Notes: generated from the letters alone by a model not told the origin. A stretch of DNA of 64,000 nucleotides from Brucella intermedia LMG 3301 (GCF_000182645.1 NZ_ACQA01000001.1:248001-312000); one strand, 5' to 3'; positions 9,150 through 18,766 are shown, counted from the stretch's first letter. A program made the numbers and translations.

Positions 9150-10181
9150 ATGACCGAACAGAAGATCAGGACGATGGAAGAGTTCGCAGCCGCAAGCGGA
9201 TTGTCCCGTCCCACGGTCTCGAAATATTTCGACAATCCCGAAAGCGTAAAGCCCTCGACGCGCCTTCGTATCGAAAAGGCGCTGAAGGATTACAACTATC
9301 AGCCCAACATCTTCGCGGTCAGCCTCAACCGCAAGAAGCCGAAGAACATCGGCGTCATCGTCCCCCATATTTCCGATCCGTTCTATGCGGAAATCATCCG
9401 CCAGATCGAAATGCGCTGCCTGGCGGAAGGCTACTGGCCGATCGTTCTGTCGTCGCATGGCGAGAGAAAACTCGAGGCGCGGGCGATGCGCACGCTCATG
9501 TCTCTCAAGATCGCGGGCGTTCTGATGGCTCCGCTCGGTTTCGAGACGGATGCGAAGCTGCTTTCCAGCCTGTCGGATTCGACGCCCGCGGTTTTTCTCG
9601 ACAGCCGTATCGGCGACGATCAGCCCTTTGTCGGCACCGATAATCGCCAGAGCATCGGCAACATTACCGAATATCTCTATCGAACGGGCGAACATCCCTG
9701 CTTCCTCGAAATGCCGGCGGTAAACCAGAACGCGCTGGAACGGCGGTCGGCCTATATCGAAACCATGGAGAGGCTGGGCGTTGAGCCGATCGTGCTTCCC
9801 ATCACGGCCAAGAACTGGAATTTCGAGGAACTGGGCTATCAGGAAGCAGGCCGGATTCTGGATCGCGGCGGGTTTCCGACGCGAACCGTTCTATGCGCCA
9901 ATGACCGTCTGGCCTTCGGCGTCATTTCCGCAGCATTCGAACGGCGGCGGCATGTCGGGCGCGAAGAAGGCTGCGATCTTCGGGTCGCCGGTCACGACGA
10001 CCATCCTCTCAGCCGCTTCACCTGTCCGCCGCTGACGACGGTCGCGCAGGACTACCGGCAAATCGCGCAACTGGGTCTCGACATGCTTTTCTCGCGGATC
10101 AATGCGCAGGAAAGCGGGGCGGCAGTCGAGAAGGAAATCCGTCGCCTGGACAGCCACCTCATCATGCGCGGCTCTGCCTGA
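9150..10181 (+). CDS. LacI-family transcriptional regulator
   Basis: A DNA-binding repressor with an N-terminal LacI helix-turn-helix (TMEEFAAASGLSRPTVSKYF) followed by the hinge and a periplasmic-binding-protein-like sensor domain (GVIVPHISDPFYAEI onward). ATG 9150 is preferred to ATG 9123 because AGGGGA lies ten bases upstream and the family HTH then starts near residue 8. It is transcribed away from the sugar ABC operon and most likely responds to that operon's sugar or a phosphorylated derivative. Family certain, ligand unknown. Confidence 0.9.
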   Translation: MTEQKIRTMEEFAAASGLSRPTVSKYFDNPESVKPSTRLRIEKALKDYNYQPNIFAVSLNRKKPKNIGVIVPHISDPFYAEIIRQIEMRCLAEGYWPIVLSSHGERKLEARAMRTLMSLKIAGVLMAPLGFETDAKLLSSLSDSTPAVFLDSRIGDDQPFVGTDNRQSIGNITEYLYRTGEHPCFLEMPAVNQNALERRSAYIETMERLGVEPIVLPITAKNWNFEELGYQEAGRILDRGGFPTRTVLCANDRLAFGVISAAFERRRHVGREEGCDLRVAGHDDHPLSRFTCPPLTTVAQDYRQIAQLGLDMLFSRINAQESGAAVEKEIRRLDSHLIMRGSA

Positions 10182-10581
10182 TATCTCGAAAAAGACGCCT
10201 AAAAGACACAGGTCGCACATTTTCGCCATTCCTTCGCCACAATTGCCGGGCGAAAAAATGCATGTTGTGTGCTGTTTTGCGCCTTTTGAGTGCGTAAACC
10301 CCCTTTGCCGCCACTTTGCCTTAATCACGGACGGCGCTCATTTGTCCTGATCGCGCCTCCTGATCGGACAATGGAAAGATACACCTGCCGCTCTGGATTT
10401 TTTCCATGTTCGCCTATGTGGATAGGCACGCAGTAGGGAGTTGTCCGGCAGACCGAATGCTGCGAGACTTGCAGCCATATCTGGCCATATCAGGAATGCC
10501 TCGAAATTGGTGAGCGGTTGGTCCGCACGGTTTTCCCGCATCGGCGACGGAACGCCGATTGTACTGGAAGGGGGTAATATC
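10182..10581. other. Intergenic region upstream of glucose dehydrogenase
   Basis: No convincing gene lies in these 400 bases. It holds the promoter of the downstream gene and one inverted repeat, TTGTCC (10342-10347) with GGACAA (10366-10371). Adjoining GATC repeats could form a bulged hairpin or a spaced operator. Another TTGTCC lies at 10441. An in-frame upstream extension of the dehydrogenase frame exists here but has no membrane character and no ribosome-binding site. Confidence 0.4.
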
Positions 10582-12891
10582 TTGCTTATCTGGTTAACTT
10601 CTCTCGTACTTCTTTTGATCGGGTTTTCGCTCGGAGCAGGCGGTATCTGGCTCGCCCTGCTGGGCGGCAGCTGGTATTACATACTTTCGGCGATCGGCTT
10701 TCTGCTGACCGCCGTTCTGCTTTCGCGGCGTAGCGGCGCCGCACTATGGGTTTACGCTCTCGTCATTCTCGGATCGCTTGGCTGGGCCGTTTATGAAGTC
10801 GGCTTCGACTGGTGGCAGCTCGGCGCACGCGGCGGCGTCATCGTGCTGCTGGGATTCTGGTTGCTGACGCCATGGATCAGGAGGCCCTTGAACAAGGGTG
10901 CAGGCGACAGCGGCCTGCCGCTGGCCGTGGCATCGGTGATCGCAATCCTGGTTGCCGGTTATGCGATAACGCAGGATACCTACAATATCGCAGGCGACCT
11001 GCCGACCGAAAAAGTGGCTGCGACGCCCGACCTCGGCGGCAACGTGCCCGATGGCGAATGGCATCAATACGGTCGAACGCCTTACGGCCAGCGCTATTCG
11101 CCGCTGACGCAGGTAACGCCGGAGAACGTCGCCAAACTCCAGGTTGCCTGGCAGTACCAGACCGGCGACGTCAAGCAGCCGCAGGACGTGGGCGAAACGA
11201 CCTATCAGGTCACGCCGCTCAAGATTGGCGATTCGCTCTATCTGTGCACCCCGCATAACTGGGCTATTGCGCTGGATGCGGCGACGGGCAAGGAAAAGTG
11301 GAAGTTCGACCCGAAGGTCGGCTTCAATACGGACCGCCAGCACCAGACCTGCCGCGGCGTCAGCTACTGGAAGGATGCAACGGCAACGGCAGGCGCGAAA
11401 TGCGCCGAGCGCGTCTATCTGCCGACGTCCGATGCAAGATTGATTGCGCTGGATACGGCAACCGGGGAAATCTGCACGGATTTCGCCAATGGCGGGACGC
11501 TCGATCTCAGCCATGGCATGAAATATAATCCGGCAGGCTATTATTACTCCACCTCGCCCCCGGTCGTTGTCGGGGACAAGATCATCGTCGGCGGCGCCGT
11601 CAATGACAATTACTCGACGCAGGAACAGTCGGGCGTCATTCGTGCCTTCGATATCCGCACCGGGCAACTGTTGTGGAACTGGGATTCCGGCAATCCGGAT
11701 GTGACCACGCCGCTCCCCGAAGGCGAGCACTATACGACGAACTCTCCGAACAGCTGGTCCGTTTCGAGTGTGGATGAAAAGCTCGGACTGGTCTTTGTTC
11801 CGCTCGGCAACAAGGTGCCGGACCAGCTTGGCATGGACCGCAGCGAGAATGTGGAGAAGTATTCCTCCTCCATCGTTGCGCTCGACGTGAACACCGGACA
11901 GGTTCGCTGGGTGCGCCAGACGGTCCACCATGATCTGTGGGACATGGACGTTCCGGCCCAGCCGGTCCTGCTGGATATCAACGGGGTCCCGGCGCTGGTC
12001 GGCCCGACCAAGCAGGGCGATCTCTACGTTCTTGATCGGCGCACCGGCGAACCGATCATTCCGGTCAGGGAGATCCCGGCGCCGACAGGCGCTATACCGG
12101 AAGACCATACGGCTCCCACGCAGCCGATCTCCGATCTGACTTTCAGCCCGCCGCCCTTGCGCGAAAGCGACATGTGGGGCGTGACGATGTTCGATCAGCT
12201 CGCCTGCCGCATCAAGTTCCACCAGCTGTTTTATGAAGGCCGCTACACGCCGCCTTCCTTGCGGGGAACGATTGTCTATCCGGGCAATTTCGGTGTGTTC
12301 AATTGGGGTAGCGTGGCGGTCGATCCGGTCCGGCAGGTGATGTTCGGCATGCCGACCTATCTCGCCTTCACCTCGCGTCTGGTTCCGCGCGCCGATATTC
12401 CGCCGAAAGGACAGGATGAAAAGGGAAGCGAGCAGGGCCTGAACCGCAATGATGGCGCGCCCTATGGCGTGTTCATGGGGCCGTTCCTCGGTCCGCTCGG
12501 CATTCCCTGCCAGACCCCGCCATGGGGCTATGTGGCCGGGGTGGACCTGCGCACCGGCAAGATTGCCTACAAGCATCGCAACGGGACGATCCGCGACATG
12601 TCGCCGGTTCCGCTTCCGTTGAAGGTGGGCGTTCCGGGTATTGGCGGTCCGATGATCACCGCTGGCGGCGTCGTCTTCCTGGGCGCGGCAGTGGACGACT
12701 ATCTGCGCGCCTATGACCTGACTTCCGGCAAGCAGCTCTGGGAGGCCCGGCTTCCGGCTGGCGGCCAGTCGACCCCGATGACCTATACGGTCGGCGACCA
12801 GCAGTTCGTCCTGATGGTGGCGGGCGGGCATGGTTCGGTCGGAACCAAACCGGGCGATTATGTAATCGCCTATACGCTGCCGAAGAGCTGA
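10582..12891 (+). CDS. gcd: Membrane-bound PQQ-dependent glucose dehydrogenase
   Basis: Inner-membrane quinoprotein that oxidises glucose (and often other aldoses) to the lactone in the periplasm and passes electrons to ubiquinone. The TTG at 10582 is taken as start because GGAAGGGGG lies seven bases upstream and the protein then opens directly with the five hydrophobic segments typical of Gcd (first about 130 residues). The rest is the eight-bladed PQQ propeller; W-motif repeats and the VHHDLWDMDVPAQP block are visible. The resulting 769 residues fit the family. No PQQ synthesis genes are in this window, so activity depends on cofactor made elsewhere or taken up. It stands alone with its own terminator. 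Confidence 0.9.
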   Translation: MLIWLTSLVLLLIGFSLGAGGIWLALLGGSWYYILSAIGFLLTAVLLSRRSGAALWVYALVILGSLGWAVYEVGFDWWQLGARGGVIVLLGFWLLTPWIRRPLNKGAGDSGLPLAVASVIAILVAGYAITQDTYNIAGDLPTEKVAATPDLGGNVPDGEWHQYGRTPYGQRYSPLTQVTPENVAKLQVAWQYQTGDVKQPQDVGETTYQVTPLKIGDSLYLCTPHNWAIALDAATGKEKWKFDPKVGFNTDRQHQTCRGVSYWKDATATAGAKCAERVYLPTSDARLIALDTATGEICTDFANGGTLDLSHGMKYNPAGYYYSTSPPVVVGDKIIVGGAVNDNYSTQEQSGVIRAFDIRTGQLLWNWDSGNPDVTTPLPEGEHYTTNSPNSWSVSSVDEKLGLVFVPLGNKVPDQLGMDRSENVEKYSSSIVALDVNTGQVRWVRQTVHHDLWDMDVPAQPVLLDINGVPALVGPTKQGDLYVLDRRTGEPIIPVREIPAPTGAIPEDHTAPTQPISDLTFSPPPLRESDMWGVTMFDQLACRIKFHQLFYEGRYTPPSLRGTIVYPGNFGVFNWGSVAVDPVRQVMFGMPTYLAFTSRLVPRADIPPKGQDEKGSEQGLNRNDGAPYGVFMGPFLGPLGIPCQTPPWGYVAGVDLRTGKIAYKHRNGTIRDMSPVPLPLKVGVPGIGGPMITAGGVVFLGAAVDDYLRAYDLTSGKQLWEARLPAGGQSTPMTYTVGDQQFVLMVAGGHGSVGTKPGDYVIAYTLPKS

Positions 12892-12909
12892 GGCAGCGAT
12901 ATGAATGAA

Positions 12910-12934
12910 AAACGCCGGGAGCAATCCCGGCGTT
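12910..12934. terminator. Bidirectional hairpin terminator
   Basis: AAACGCCGGGA and TCCCGGCGTTT around a short loop, flanked by A- and T-rich ends. It lies between the convergent gcd and MerR-family genes. Confidence 0.8.
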
Positions 12935-12948
12935 TTCATTTGATGATC

Positions 12949-13398
12949 TCAGATCTTGCCGTGCAGCAATTCGCCCTTGCGCGGGGCCGGACGTTTGCGG
13001 CCCTCGGCACTGTTTTCGGCAAGCTGGTGGATGATCGGGCAATCGGGACGGTTGTCGCCGTGGCAGTTCTTGGCGAGGTAGCGCAGCGTATCGGCCATTT
13101 CCTGCAACTGGCGCATCTTGGCTTCGAGCTCCTCGACATGGCCAAGCGCCACCTTCTTCACGTCAGCCGATGCGCGGTTGCGGTCACGCCAGAGCGCCAG
13201 CAGTTCCTTGATCTGCTCAACCTGAAAACCGAGATCGCGGCTGCGGCGGATGAAGCGCAGGGTTTCGACATCTTTCTGCGTATAGACGCGGTAACCCGAA
13301 CCGGTCCGCTCGGCGGCTTCGATGAGCCCGATTGTTTCATAATGGCGGATCATCTTCGCCGATATGCCAGATGCTGCAGCTGCCTGCCCGATGTTCAT
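12949..13398 (-). CDS. hmrR: Copper-responsive MerR-family regulator (CueR/HmrR)
   Basis: A 149-residue regulator with the MerR winged helix (MNIGQAAAASGISAKMIRHYE), a long dimerisation helix and the copper-binding loop CHGDNRPDC. That loop matches the C-x7-C pattern of CueR/HmrR, and the following HQ/His-rich tail is typical too. ATG 13398 is preferred over the longer frame because GAGGAA precedes it and MNIG is the usual start. It activates copper-export genes by distorting a 19-bp-spacer promoter, and the promoter at 326-356 fits it. Unusually, the regulator lies over 10 kb from that target, downstream of an unrelated transporter operon. Confidence 0.9.
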   Translation of the reverse strand: MNIGQAAAASGISAKMIRHYETIGLIEAAERTGSGYRVYTQKDVETLRFIRRSRDLGFQVEQIKELLALWRDRNRASADVKKVALGHVEELEAKMRQLQEMADTLRYLAKNCHGDNRPDCPIIHQLAENSAEGRKRPAPRKGELLHGKI

Positions 13399-13452
13399 CC
13401 CGTTCCTCGCTGGCTGGTTCCAGCCAAGGATATAGGAATGCAGAGGCATCTT

Positions 13453-14208
13453 TCAAAGAGCGGTTCCGGTTCGTCCGGTACGTTTCAGGAGATAATGCTC
13501 AATTGCCTGAAACCCATCGAAGATGAGTATGGCAAGTGCGGCCACGACGAGCCCGCCCTGCAAAACGAAGGCGAGATTGTTGGAAATAAGCCCGGCAATG
13601 ATGACTTCGCCAAGGGTTCTGGCAGCGACCGTGGACCCGATGGTGGCAGTGGCAAGGCTGATCACGGCGGAAAGCCTGATGCCCGCCAGAATGACCGGCA
13701 TGGCCAGCGGAACCTCGATTTTCACAAGCCTTTGGGCGCTGGTCATCCCCATGCCGCGCGCGGCTTCGACAACCGGCGATGGCAAGGTGGTCAGCCCTGT
13801 CAGCGTGTTTTCAAAGATCGGAAGCAGGCCATAGAGGAAGAGGGCGATCAGGGTCGGCTTGTCCCCGAAACCGAAGATGGGAACGGCCAGCGCCAGCACC
13901 GCGACCGGAGGAAAAGTCTGCCCTATGTTCACGAGGCTGCGTGAAAGCGGCAGAAACTCCGCGCCGTGCTTTCTGGTCACGAAGATCGCCATCGAGACGG
14001 CCACGAGAGCCGCGGCCAGTGTTGCGAGCGCCACGAGGCCCAGATGCTGCAAGGTCAATGTCACGAAGCTGGCGCGATCATAGATGGCTGGCACGCCTTC
14101 ATCGACGAGCGGGCGAAACAGCGGCTCGAACAGCCGGGGCCGCGCCAGGAACAGGAGCAGGATGCCCAGAAGCACGAGGCGCGGGACAATGGACACGAGC
14201 AATCTCAT
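13453..14208 (-). CDS. ABC transporter permease, glycine betaine/osmoprotectant class (YehW-like)
   Basis: Small membrane permease (about 251 residues) of the OpuC/YehW class with the binding-protein-dependent transport domain. It has a visible EAA-type loop (EAARGMGMTSAQRL) that couples to the ATPase. The start ATG 14208 overlaps the ATPase stop (ATGA). The longer open frame upstream only runs antiparallel through the ATPase gene. It is the last gene of a four-gene importer operon resembling E. coli yehZYXW. Confidence 0.85.
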   Translation of the reverse strand: MRLLVSIVPRLVLLGILLLFLARPRLFEPLFRPLVDEGVPAIYDRASFVTLTLQHLGLVALATLAAALVAVSMAIFVTRKHGAEFLPLSRSLVNIGQTFPPVAVLALAVPIFGFGDKPTLIALFLYGLLPIFENTLTGLTTLPSPVVEAARGMGMTSAQRLVKIEVPLAMPVILAGIRLSAVISLATATIGSTVAARTLGEVIIAGLISNNLAFVLQGGLVVAALAILIFDGFQAIEHYLLKRTGRTGTAL

Positions 14209-15143
14209 GCCGGACGCTCTGCCTGATGCAGAAGCCTGTCGAGCGTGACCCGGCCGAGCGGGCGTCCTTCCGCGTCGAGAACGGGAAGCGCCTTGCGCCC
14301 GGACCACAGGAGTGCGGCAAGCGCATCGCGTTGCGATGCCGTTACCGGCAGGGTTTCACCGCTTGCATCACCCGGCTGTAGCACGGTTTTCAGGTCCATC
14401 AGCGAAAGGAGACGGAAGGGCCGTTCGCCCGTACCGACAAGACGCTCGACGAAATCGGTTGCCGGACGAGCAAGGATTTCCGCCGGTGGACCATATTGCA
14501 GCAGTTTTCCATCATCCATGACGGCGATCCGGTCGCCCAGCGAGATCGCTTCCTCCATGTCGTGCGTGACAAGGATTATGGTCGTGCCGAGCCGCTTCTG
14601 GATCGCCTTCAGGTCTTCCTGCGCCTTGGCCCGGATAACCGGATCGAGTGCCCCGAACGGCTCGTCCATGAGAAGGATGTTCGGCCCGGCGGCAAGCGCC
14701 CGCGCCACGCCGACGCGCTGCTGTTGCCCTCCGGAAAGTTCGTGCGGATAGCGGTCGCGATAGTCGGCAGCCTCCAGCTGGAAAAGGTCCAGCAATTCAT
14801 CGACGCGCCTGTCGATGCGCTGTTTGTCCCATCCGAGCAGCAGCGGAACCGTTGCAATATTCTCCGCCACGGTGCGGTGCGGAAAAAGCCCGTTCTGCTG
14901 GATGACATAGCCGATCCGCCGCCGCAGGACATGGCCGGGTTCGTCCATGATGCTGCGGCCATCGATGCGGATTTCTCCATCGGTCGGCTCGACCAGACGA
15001 TTGACCATCCGCAGCAAGGTGGTTTTGCCCGATCCCGACGTTCCGACAATGGCGGCGATGCTGTGCGGCTCGATGGTGAAGCTTACGGCGTCGACCGCTG
15101 CGCGCCCGTTATAGCGCTTCGTGATATGGTCGAACTCGATCAT
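14205..15143 (-). CDS. ABC transporter ATP-binding protein, osmoprotectant class (YehX-like)
   Basis: Cytoplasmic ATPase of 312 residues. It has Walker A GTSGSGKTT, signature LSGGQQQR, Walker B ILLMDEPFGALDP and the switch histidine in VTHDMEE. A C-terminal extension of about 70 residues looks like a single CBS-type regulatory segment, as in ProV/OpuCA. The start at 15143 overlaps the stop of the upstream permease (ATGA, 15140-15143), which rules out the much longer in-frame extension. Confidence 0.88.
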   Translation of the reverse strand: MIEFDHITKRYNGRAAVDAVSFTIEPHSIAAIVGTSGSGKTTLLRMVNRLVEPTDGEIRIDGRSIMDEPGHVLRRRIGYVIQQNGLFPHRTVAENIATVPLLLGWDKQRIDRRVDELLDLFQLEAADYRDRYPHELSGGQQQRVGVARALAAGPNILLMDEPFGALDPVIRAKAQEDLKAIQKRLGTTIILVTHDMEEAISLGDRIAVMDDGKLLQYGPPAEILARPATDFVERLVGTGERPFRLLSLMDLKTVLQPGDASGETLPVTASQRDALAALLWSGRKALPVLDAEGRPLGRVTLDRLLHQAERPA

Positions 15144-16336
15144 AGGGAGCTGCCTTTCTCCGTGATTTCTATCGCGGCATCGAGGATGACGGCGGCTGCA
15201 AAGGCGAGAAGAACGGTCGGCAGGGCGCCCAACAGGACGAGGTCCATCGCCGTCTGGCCGATCCCTTGAAAGACGAAAGTTCCGAAGCCGCCGCCGCCGA
15301 TCAGCGCCGCGATGGTCGTCAGGCCGATATTCTGCACCATGACGATGCGTATGCCGGTGAGGATAACGGGAAATGCCAGCGGAAACTCGGTCTTGAAGAG
15401 GCGTTGCAGGCGAGTCATGCCCATGCCGCGCGCGGCATCCGTCACCGGCTCCGGCACCTGCGCCAGCCCTGCCACGGTGTTGGCCACGATTGGCAGCAGC
15501 GAATAGAGAAAAAGCGCGACGAATGCCGGTGCCGCGCCGATGCCACGGATGCCGAGGGCGCCGACCCATGGAAACTGGGTGGCGACCCAGCTCAGCGGCG
15601 CAATCAGGATGCCGAACAGCGCCATCGACGGAATGGTCTGCACGATATTGAGGCTGTTCAGCACGAAAGCGCGCAGTTTCGGCACACGATGGCAGACAAG
15701 TCCGAGCGGAATGCCGACGACCGTTGCTGCGAGGAGCGACCCCAATGCCAGCGCTATGTGCCGTTGTGCTTCATTCCAGAAGCTGTCCGCCCGGCCTTGA
15801 TATTCCTTCATGAAGGAGATGCTGTCCCACAGGCCCGACGAAAGCAGAAGCGCCAGAAGCAGACCTGCAACGACCAGCAGTCCCACACGCAGGAACGGAC
15901 CGGCCCGCAGCCGGACCAGCCCATCGGCGACATAAAGGGCGCTGGCAAAAAACAATAGCCAGAAGCCGGAAGCCGGAGAAACGCGTGCGTAATTGTTTCC
16001 TTCGGGCGAGAGATATGTCGCGGCAAGCCCGATCGCCGCCAGCACCGTCGCAAGGCAGAACAGAGCCGCCACGAGCCGCAGCCAGTTGTTGCTGCGAATC
16101 AGCCCGATCAGCAGCCCTCCCGCCACGATAGCGGCAAGCGCCAGCGCCAGTTCGGTCGGCAGGGCGTCGAAAACATGGCGCGGCTCGCCCTGAACGATGC
16201 GGTTTGCCCGAAAGTTCGCAAAAGGCAGGAGCAAACCCGACAAGCCGATGGCCGCAATGACCAGTCCGAGCTTGTCGATATGGGCAAGCAAGCCCTTCGT
16301 GCCATTTGCCCGGATCGTCTCATGTGCTGCACTCAT
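15140..16336 (-). CDS. ABC transporter permease, osmoprotectant class with long N terminus (YehY-like)
   Basis: A permease of about 398 residues. Several extra hydrophobic segments precede the conserved permease domain, a feature of YehY that is absent from ordinary OpuCB proteins. The coupling loop DAARGMGMTRLQRL is seen. ATG 16336 is preferred to an upstream TTG. The pairing of one long and one short permease with a ProV-like ATPase supports the Yeh/OsmF assignment. Those systems import glycine betaine weakly, and the real solute here is open. Confidence 0.85.
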   Translation of the reverse strand: MSAAHETIRANGTKGLLAHIDKLGLVIAAIGLSGLLLPFANFRANRIVQGEPRHVFDALPTELALALAAIVAGGLLIGLIRSNNWLRLVAALFCLATVLAAIGLAATYLSPEGNNYARVSPASGFWLLFFASALYVADGLVRLRAGPFLRVGLLVVAGLLLALLLSSGLWDSISFMKEYQGRADSFWNEAQRHIALALGSLLAATVVGIPLGLVCHRVPKLRAFVLNSLNIVQTIPSMALFGILIAPLSWVATQFPWVGALGIRGIGAAPAFVALFLYSLLPIVANTVAGLAQVPEPVTDAARGMGMTRLQRLFKTEFPLAFPVILTGIRIVMVQNIGLTTIAALIGGGGFGTFVFQGIGQTAMDLVLLGALPTVLLAFAAAVILDAAIEITEKGSSL

Positions 16337-16355
16337 GCCCGGCAAATACCCGCGC

Positions 16356-17294
16356 CTATTTCAGAAAGCCGTTGGTCTTGAGAAATTCCTCCGCGACCGC
16401 CTTTGCCGGTTCACCGCCGAGTTGCACGCGACCGTTGAGTTCCTGAAGGGTCGTGAGATCGAGCTTTGCGAAAACCGGCTTCAGCAGCTCCTCGATTTTC
16501 GGGTTTTTCTTCAAAACCTCTTCCCGGATGATCGGCGCGGGCTGATAGACCGGCTGCACATGCTTGTCGTCCTCGAGCACGACAAGCCCGGACGGCGCGA
16601 TACCGCCATCGGTGCCATAGACCATGGCCGCATTGGCGCCGTTGGTCTGGTTGGCGGCGGCGGCGATGGTCGCGGCCGTGTCGCCGCCTGAAAGCGTGAT
16701 CAGCTGGTCGGGTTTCAGGGTGAAGCTGTAGGCGGTCTGGAAGGCTGGCAGGGCGGCCGCCGAATTCACGAATTCAGACGATGCGGCCAGAATGACCTTT
16801 CCGCCGCCTGAAATGTATTTTCCGAATTCGCTCAGGTTCGTAAGCTTGTTTTCGTCGGCGACGTCCTTGCGCACCGCAATGCCCCAGGTGTTGTTTGCGG
16901 GCGAGGGGGCGAGCCAGACAATCTTGTTGGCGTCGTAATCTAGCTTCTTCGCAGTCTCGAACGCCTTGGCGGCATCTTTCCACAGCGGGTCGTCCGCCTT
17001 GTTGAAGAAAAAGGCCGCATTGCCCGTATATTCGGGATAAATGTCGATTTCGCCTGCGGTGATCGCCTTGCGCACCACGGGCGTGGCGCCAAGCTGGATG
17101 CGATCCGTGGTCTGGATGCCGTTTGCGTTGAGAACGGCCAGAATGATGTTGCCGAGAACGCCGCCTTCCGTGTCGATCTTGGAAGAGACGACCACTTGTG
17201 CATGCGCGACGCTGGAAAACTGGATTGCGCCCGCAAGGAGGGCAAGTGCGACGGCACTTCCCTTGAATAGATTTCCGTACGACATGCTTTTCAT
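16356..17294 (-). CDS. Periplasmic osmoprotectant-binding protein (OsmF/YehZ-like)
   Basis: Solute-binding protein with a signal peptide (cleavage near VAHA-QVVV) and an OpuAC-type fold. The DIYPEYTGNAAFFF block is characteristic of the OsmF/OpuCC group. It is the first gene of the leftward operon and binds the solute for the YehY/YehW-like channel. The annotated ATG at 17294 and a second ATG three codons inside are both possible. The family call is firm; choline, betaine or another ligand cannot be told from sequence. Confidence 0.88.
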   Translation of the reverse strand: MKSMSYGNLFKGSAVALALLAGAIQFSSVAHAQVVVSSKIDTEGGVLGNIILAVLNANGIQTTDRIQLGATPVVRKAITAGEIDIYPEYTGNAAFFFNKADDPLWKDAAKAFETAKKLDYDANKIVWLAPSPANNTWGIAVRKDVADENKLTNLSEFGKYISGGGKVILAASSEFVNSAAALPAFQTAYSFTLKPDQLITLSGGDTAATIAAAANQTNGANAAMVYGTDGGIAPSGLVVLEDDKHVQPVYQPAPIIREEVLKKNPKIEELLKPVFAKLDLTTLQELNGRVQLGGEPAKAVAEEFLKTNGFLK

Positions 17295-17364
17295 CCCATC
17301 GCGCTGGTTTTTCCTCGTGAAGGTAAACTATAGCGCGAGCGGGAAAAGGAAACCGTCGTTCGAC

Positions 17365-17396
17365 ACCCCTCCTGACAGCAGGCTGGCAGGAGGGGT
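17365..17396 (-). terminator. Hairpin after glutamate dehydrogenase
   Basis: ACCCCTCCTG pairs with CAGGAGGGGT around a 12-base loop just past the gdh stop on the minus strand. Only a weak T-rich tail follows. Confidence 0.6.
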
Positions 17397-17413
17397 GATG
17401 TCAGGGAGCTCGA

Positions 17414-18679
17414 TCAGCCGATGAAATCGCTTTGCGTGCCATGCGCTTCGATGGCCTGTGCAAGGCGCTGCAGCGCGTGGACATAGGCTGCCGAGCGAAC
17501 CGTCACATTGTGCTGTTTGGCATGGTTCCAGATGGCGCGGCCTTCGCGTTCCATGATGGTTTTCAGGCGCTCATGGATTTCTTCAAGCGTCCAGTAATAG
17601 CCCTGGCGGTTCTGCACCCATTCGAAATAGGAAACCGTCACGCCACCGGCATTGGCGAGAATATCCGGCAGAACGACGACGCCGTTTTCTCCCAGTATCC
17701 TGTCGGCTTCCGGCGTCACGGGGCCGTTGGCAAGCTCGACGATCAGCCTGGCCTTGATGGATGCCGCATTGTCCGCATGGATCATGTTTTCCATGGCGCT
17801 CGGCACCAGAACATCGCATTCGGCTGCAAGCAGCTCATCGGCGGAGATGGCTTCGTGGCCGTTCTTGCCAGCGGTGGAAACGACCGACTTGCCCTGTTCC
17901 TTGGCCTGCATCAGCAGGTCGAGATCAAGGCCGTCGGCGCAGTAGACGGCGCCGGACGAATCCGAAACGGCAACGATCTTGTGCCCGTCGCCTGCCATCA
18001 GCTTGGCGATGAACTGTCCGGCATTGCCGAAACCCTGAACGGTGACGCGAAGCTGCGAGGCAAGGCCCAGATCCTGCGCCAGGTGGCGCACGAGATAGAA
18101 GCCGCCGCGCGCCGTCGCATCGTTGCGGCCGAGCGAACCGCCGAGCGCCAGCGGCTTGCCGGTGATGACGGCGGGCGAAGACTGCCCGACGATCTGGGAA
18201 TATTCGTCGGCCATCCAGCCCATGATCATGGAATTGGTGTAGACGTCGGGTGCCGGAATATCGCGGTCCGGGCCGATAATGCCGGAGAAAGCCTGGATAT
18301 AGGCGCGCGAAAGACGCTCAAGCTCAGCCTTGGAAAGCTGGCGCGGATCAACCTGGATGGCGCCCTTGCCGCCGCCATAGGGAAGGTTCATGACCGCGCA
18401 TTTGAACGTCATCCAGAAGGCCAGCGTCTCGACTTCTTCGGCGGTGGATTCCGGATGGTAGCGAATGCCGCCCTTGGTCGGTCCGCGCGTGTCGTCGTAG
18501 CGGCAGCGCCACGCAAGAAAGGATTTGCGCGAACCATCGTCCATGCGAATCATCAGTCGCACTTTCATGGTCTCACGTGCATATTTCAGCTTCTCGATGA
18601 CATCCGCATCGATGTTGATGTGGCTTGCCGCCTCGTCCAGACGAACGAGTGCGCTTTCGAGTAGATTCTCCTTAGTCAC
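17414..18679 (-). CDS. gdhA: Glutamate dehydrogenase (Glu/Leu/Phe/Val dehydrogenase family)
   Basis: Cytoplasmic oxidative deamination of glutamate to 2-oxoglutarate, linking amino-acid use to the TCA cycle. The 421 residues include the substrate block NLPYGGGKGAI with the catalytic Lys. The Rossmann domain VTVQGFGNAGQF binds the dinucleotide, and the C-terminal PDILANAGGVTVSYFEW block is present. The size and motifs fit the small hexameric, usually NAD-dependent class. Translation starts at GTG 18679 with AAGGTG upstream. Single gene; a palindrome in the upstream gap may control it. Confidence 0.92.
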   Translation of the reverse strand: MTKENLLESALVRLDEAASHINIDADVIEKLKYARETMKVRLMIRMDDGSRKSFLAWRCRYDDTRGPTKGGIRYHPESTAEEVETLAFWMTFKCAVMNLPYGGGKGAIQVDPRQLSKAELERLSRAYIQAFSGIIGPDRDIPAPDVYTNSMIMGWMADEYSQIVGQSSPAVITGKPLALGGSLGRNDATARGGFYLVRHLAQDLGLASQLRVTVQGFGNAGQFIAKLMAGDGHKIVAVSDSSGAVYCADGLDLDLLMQAKEQGKSVVSTAGKNGHEAISADELLAAECDVLVPSAMENMIHADNAASIKARLIVELANGPVTPEADRILGENGVVVLPDILANAGGVTVSYFEWVQNRQGYYWTLEEIHERLKTIMEREGRAIWNHAKQHNVTVRSAAYVHALQRLAQAIEAHGTQSDFIG

Positions 18680-18766
18680 GGAATCACCTTTCTTGCGTTT
18701 CTTTTATTTTGGACGCGATTTTACGAAAGAATGCGTAGACCTTTGCGCAACAAAAGAAAAGGAAAA

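Noticed and set aside
15144..15569. N-terminal extension of the YehX-like ATPase
   Set aside because: The open frame upstream of 15143 runs through the permease gene in another frame. The ATPase start is fixed by the ATGA overlap and the normal family opening.
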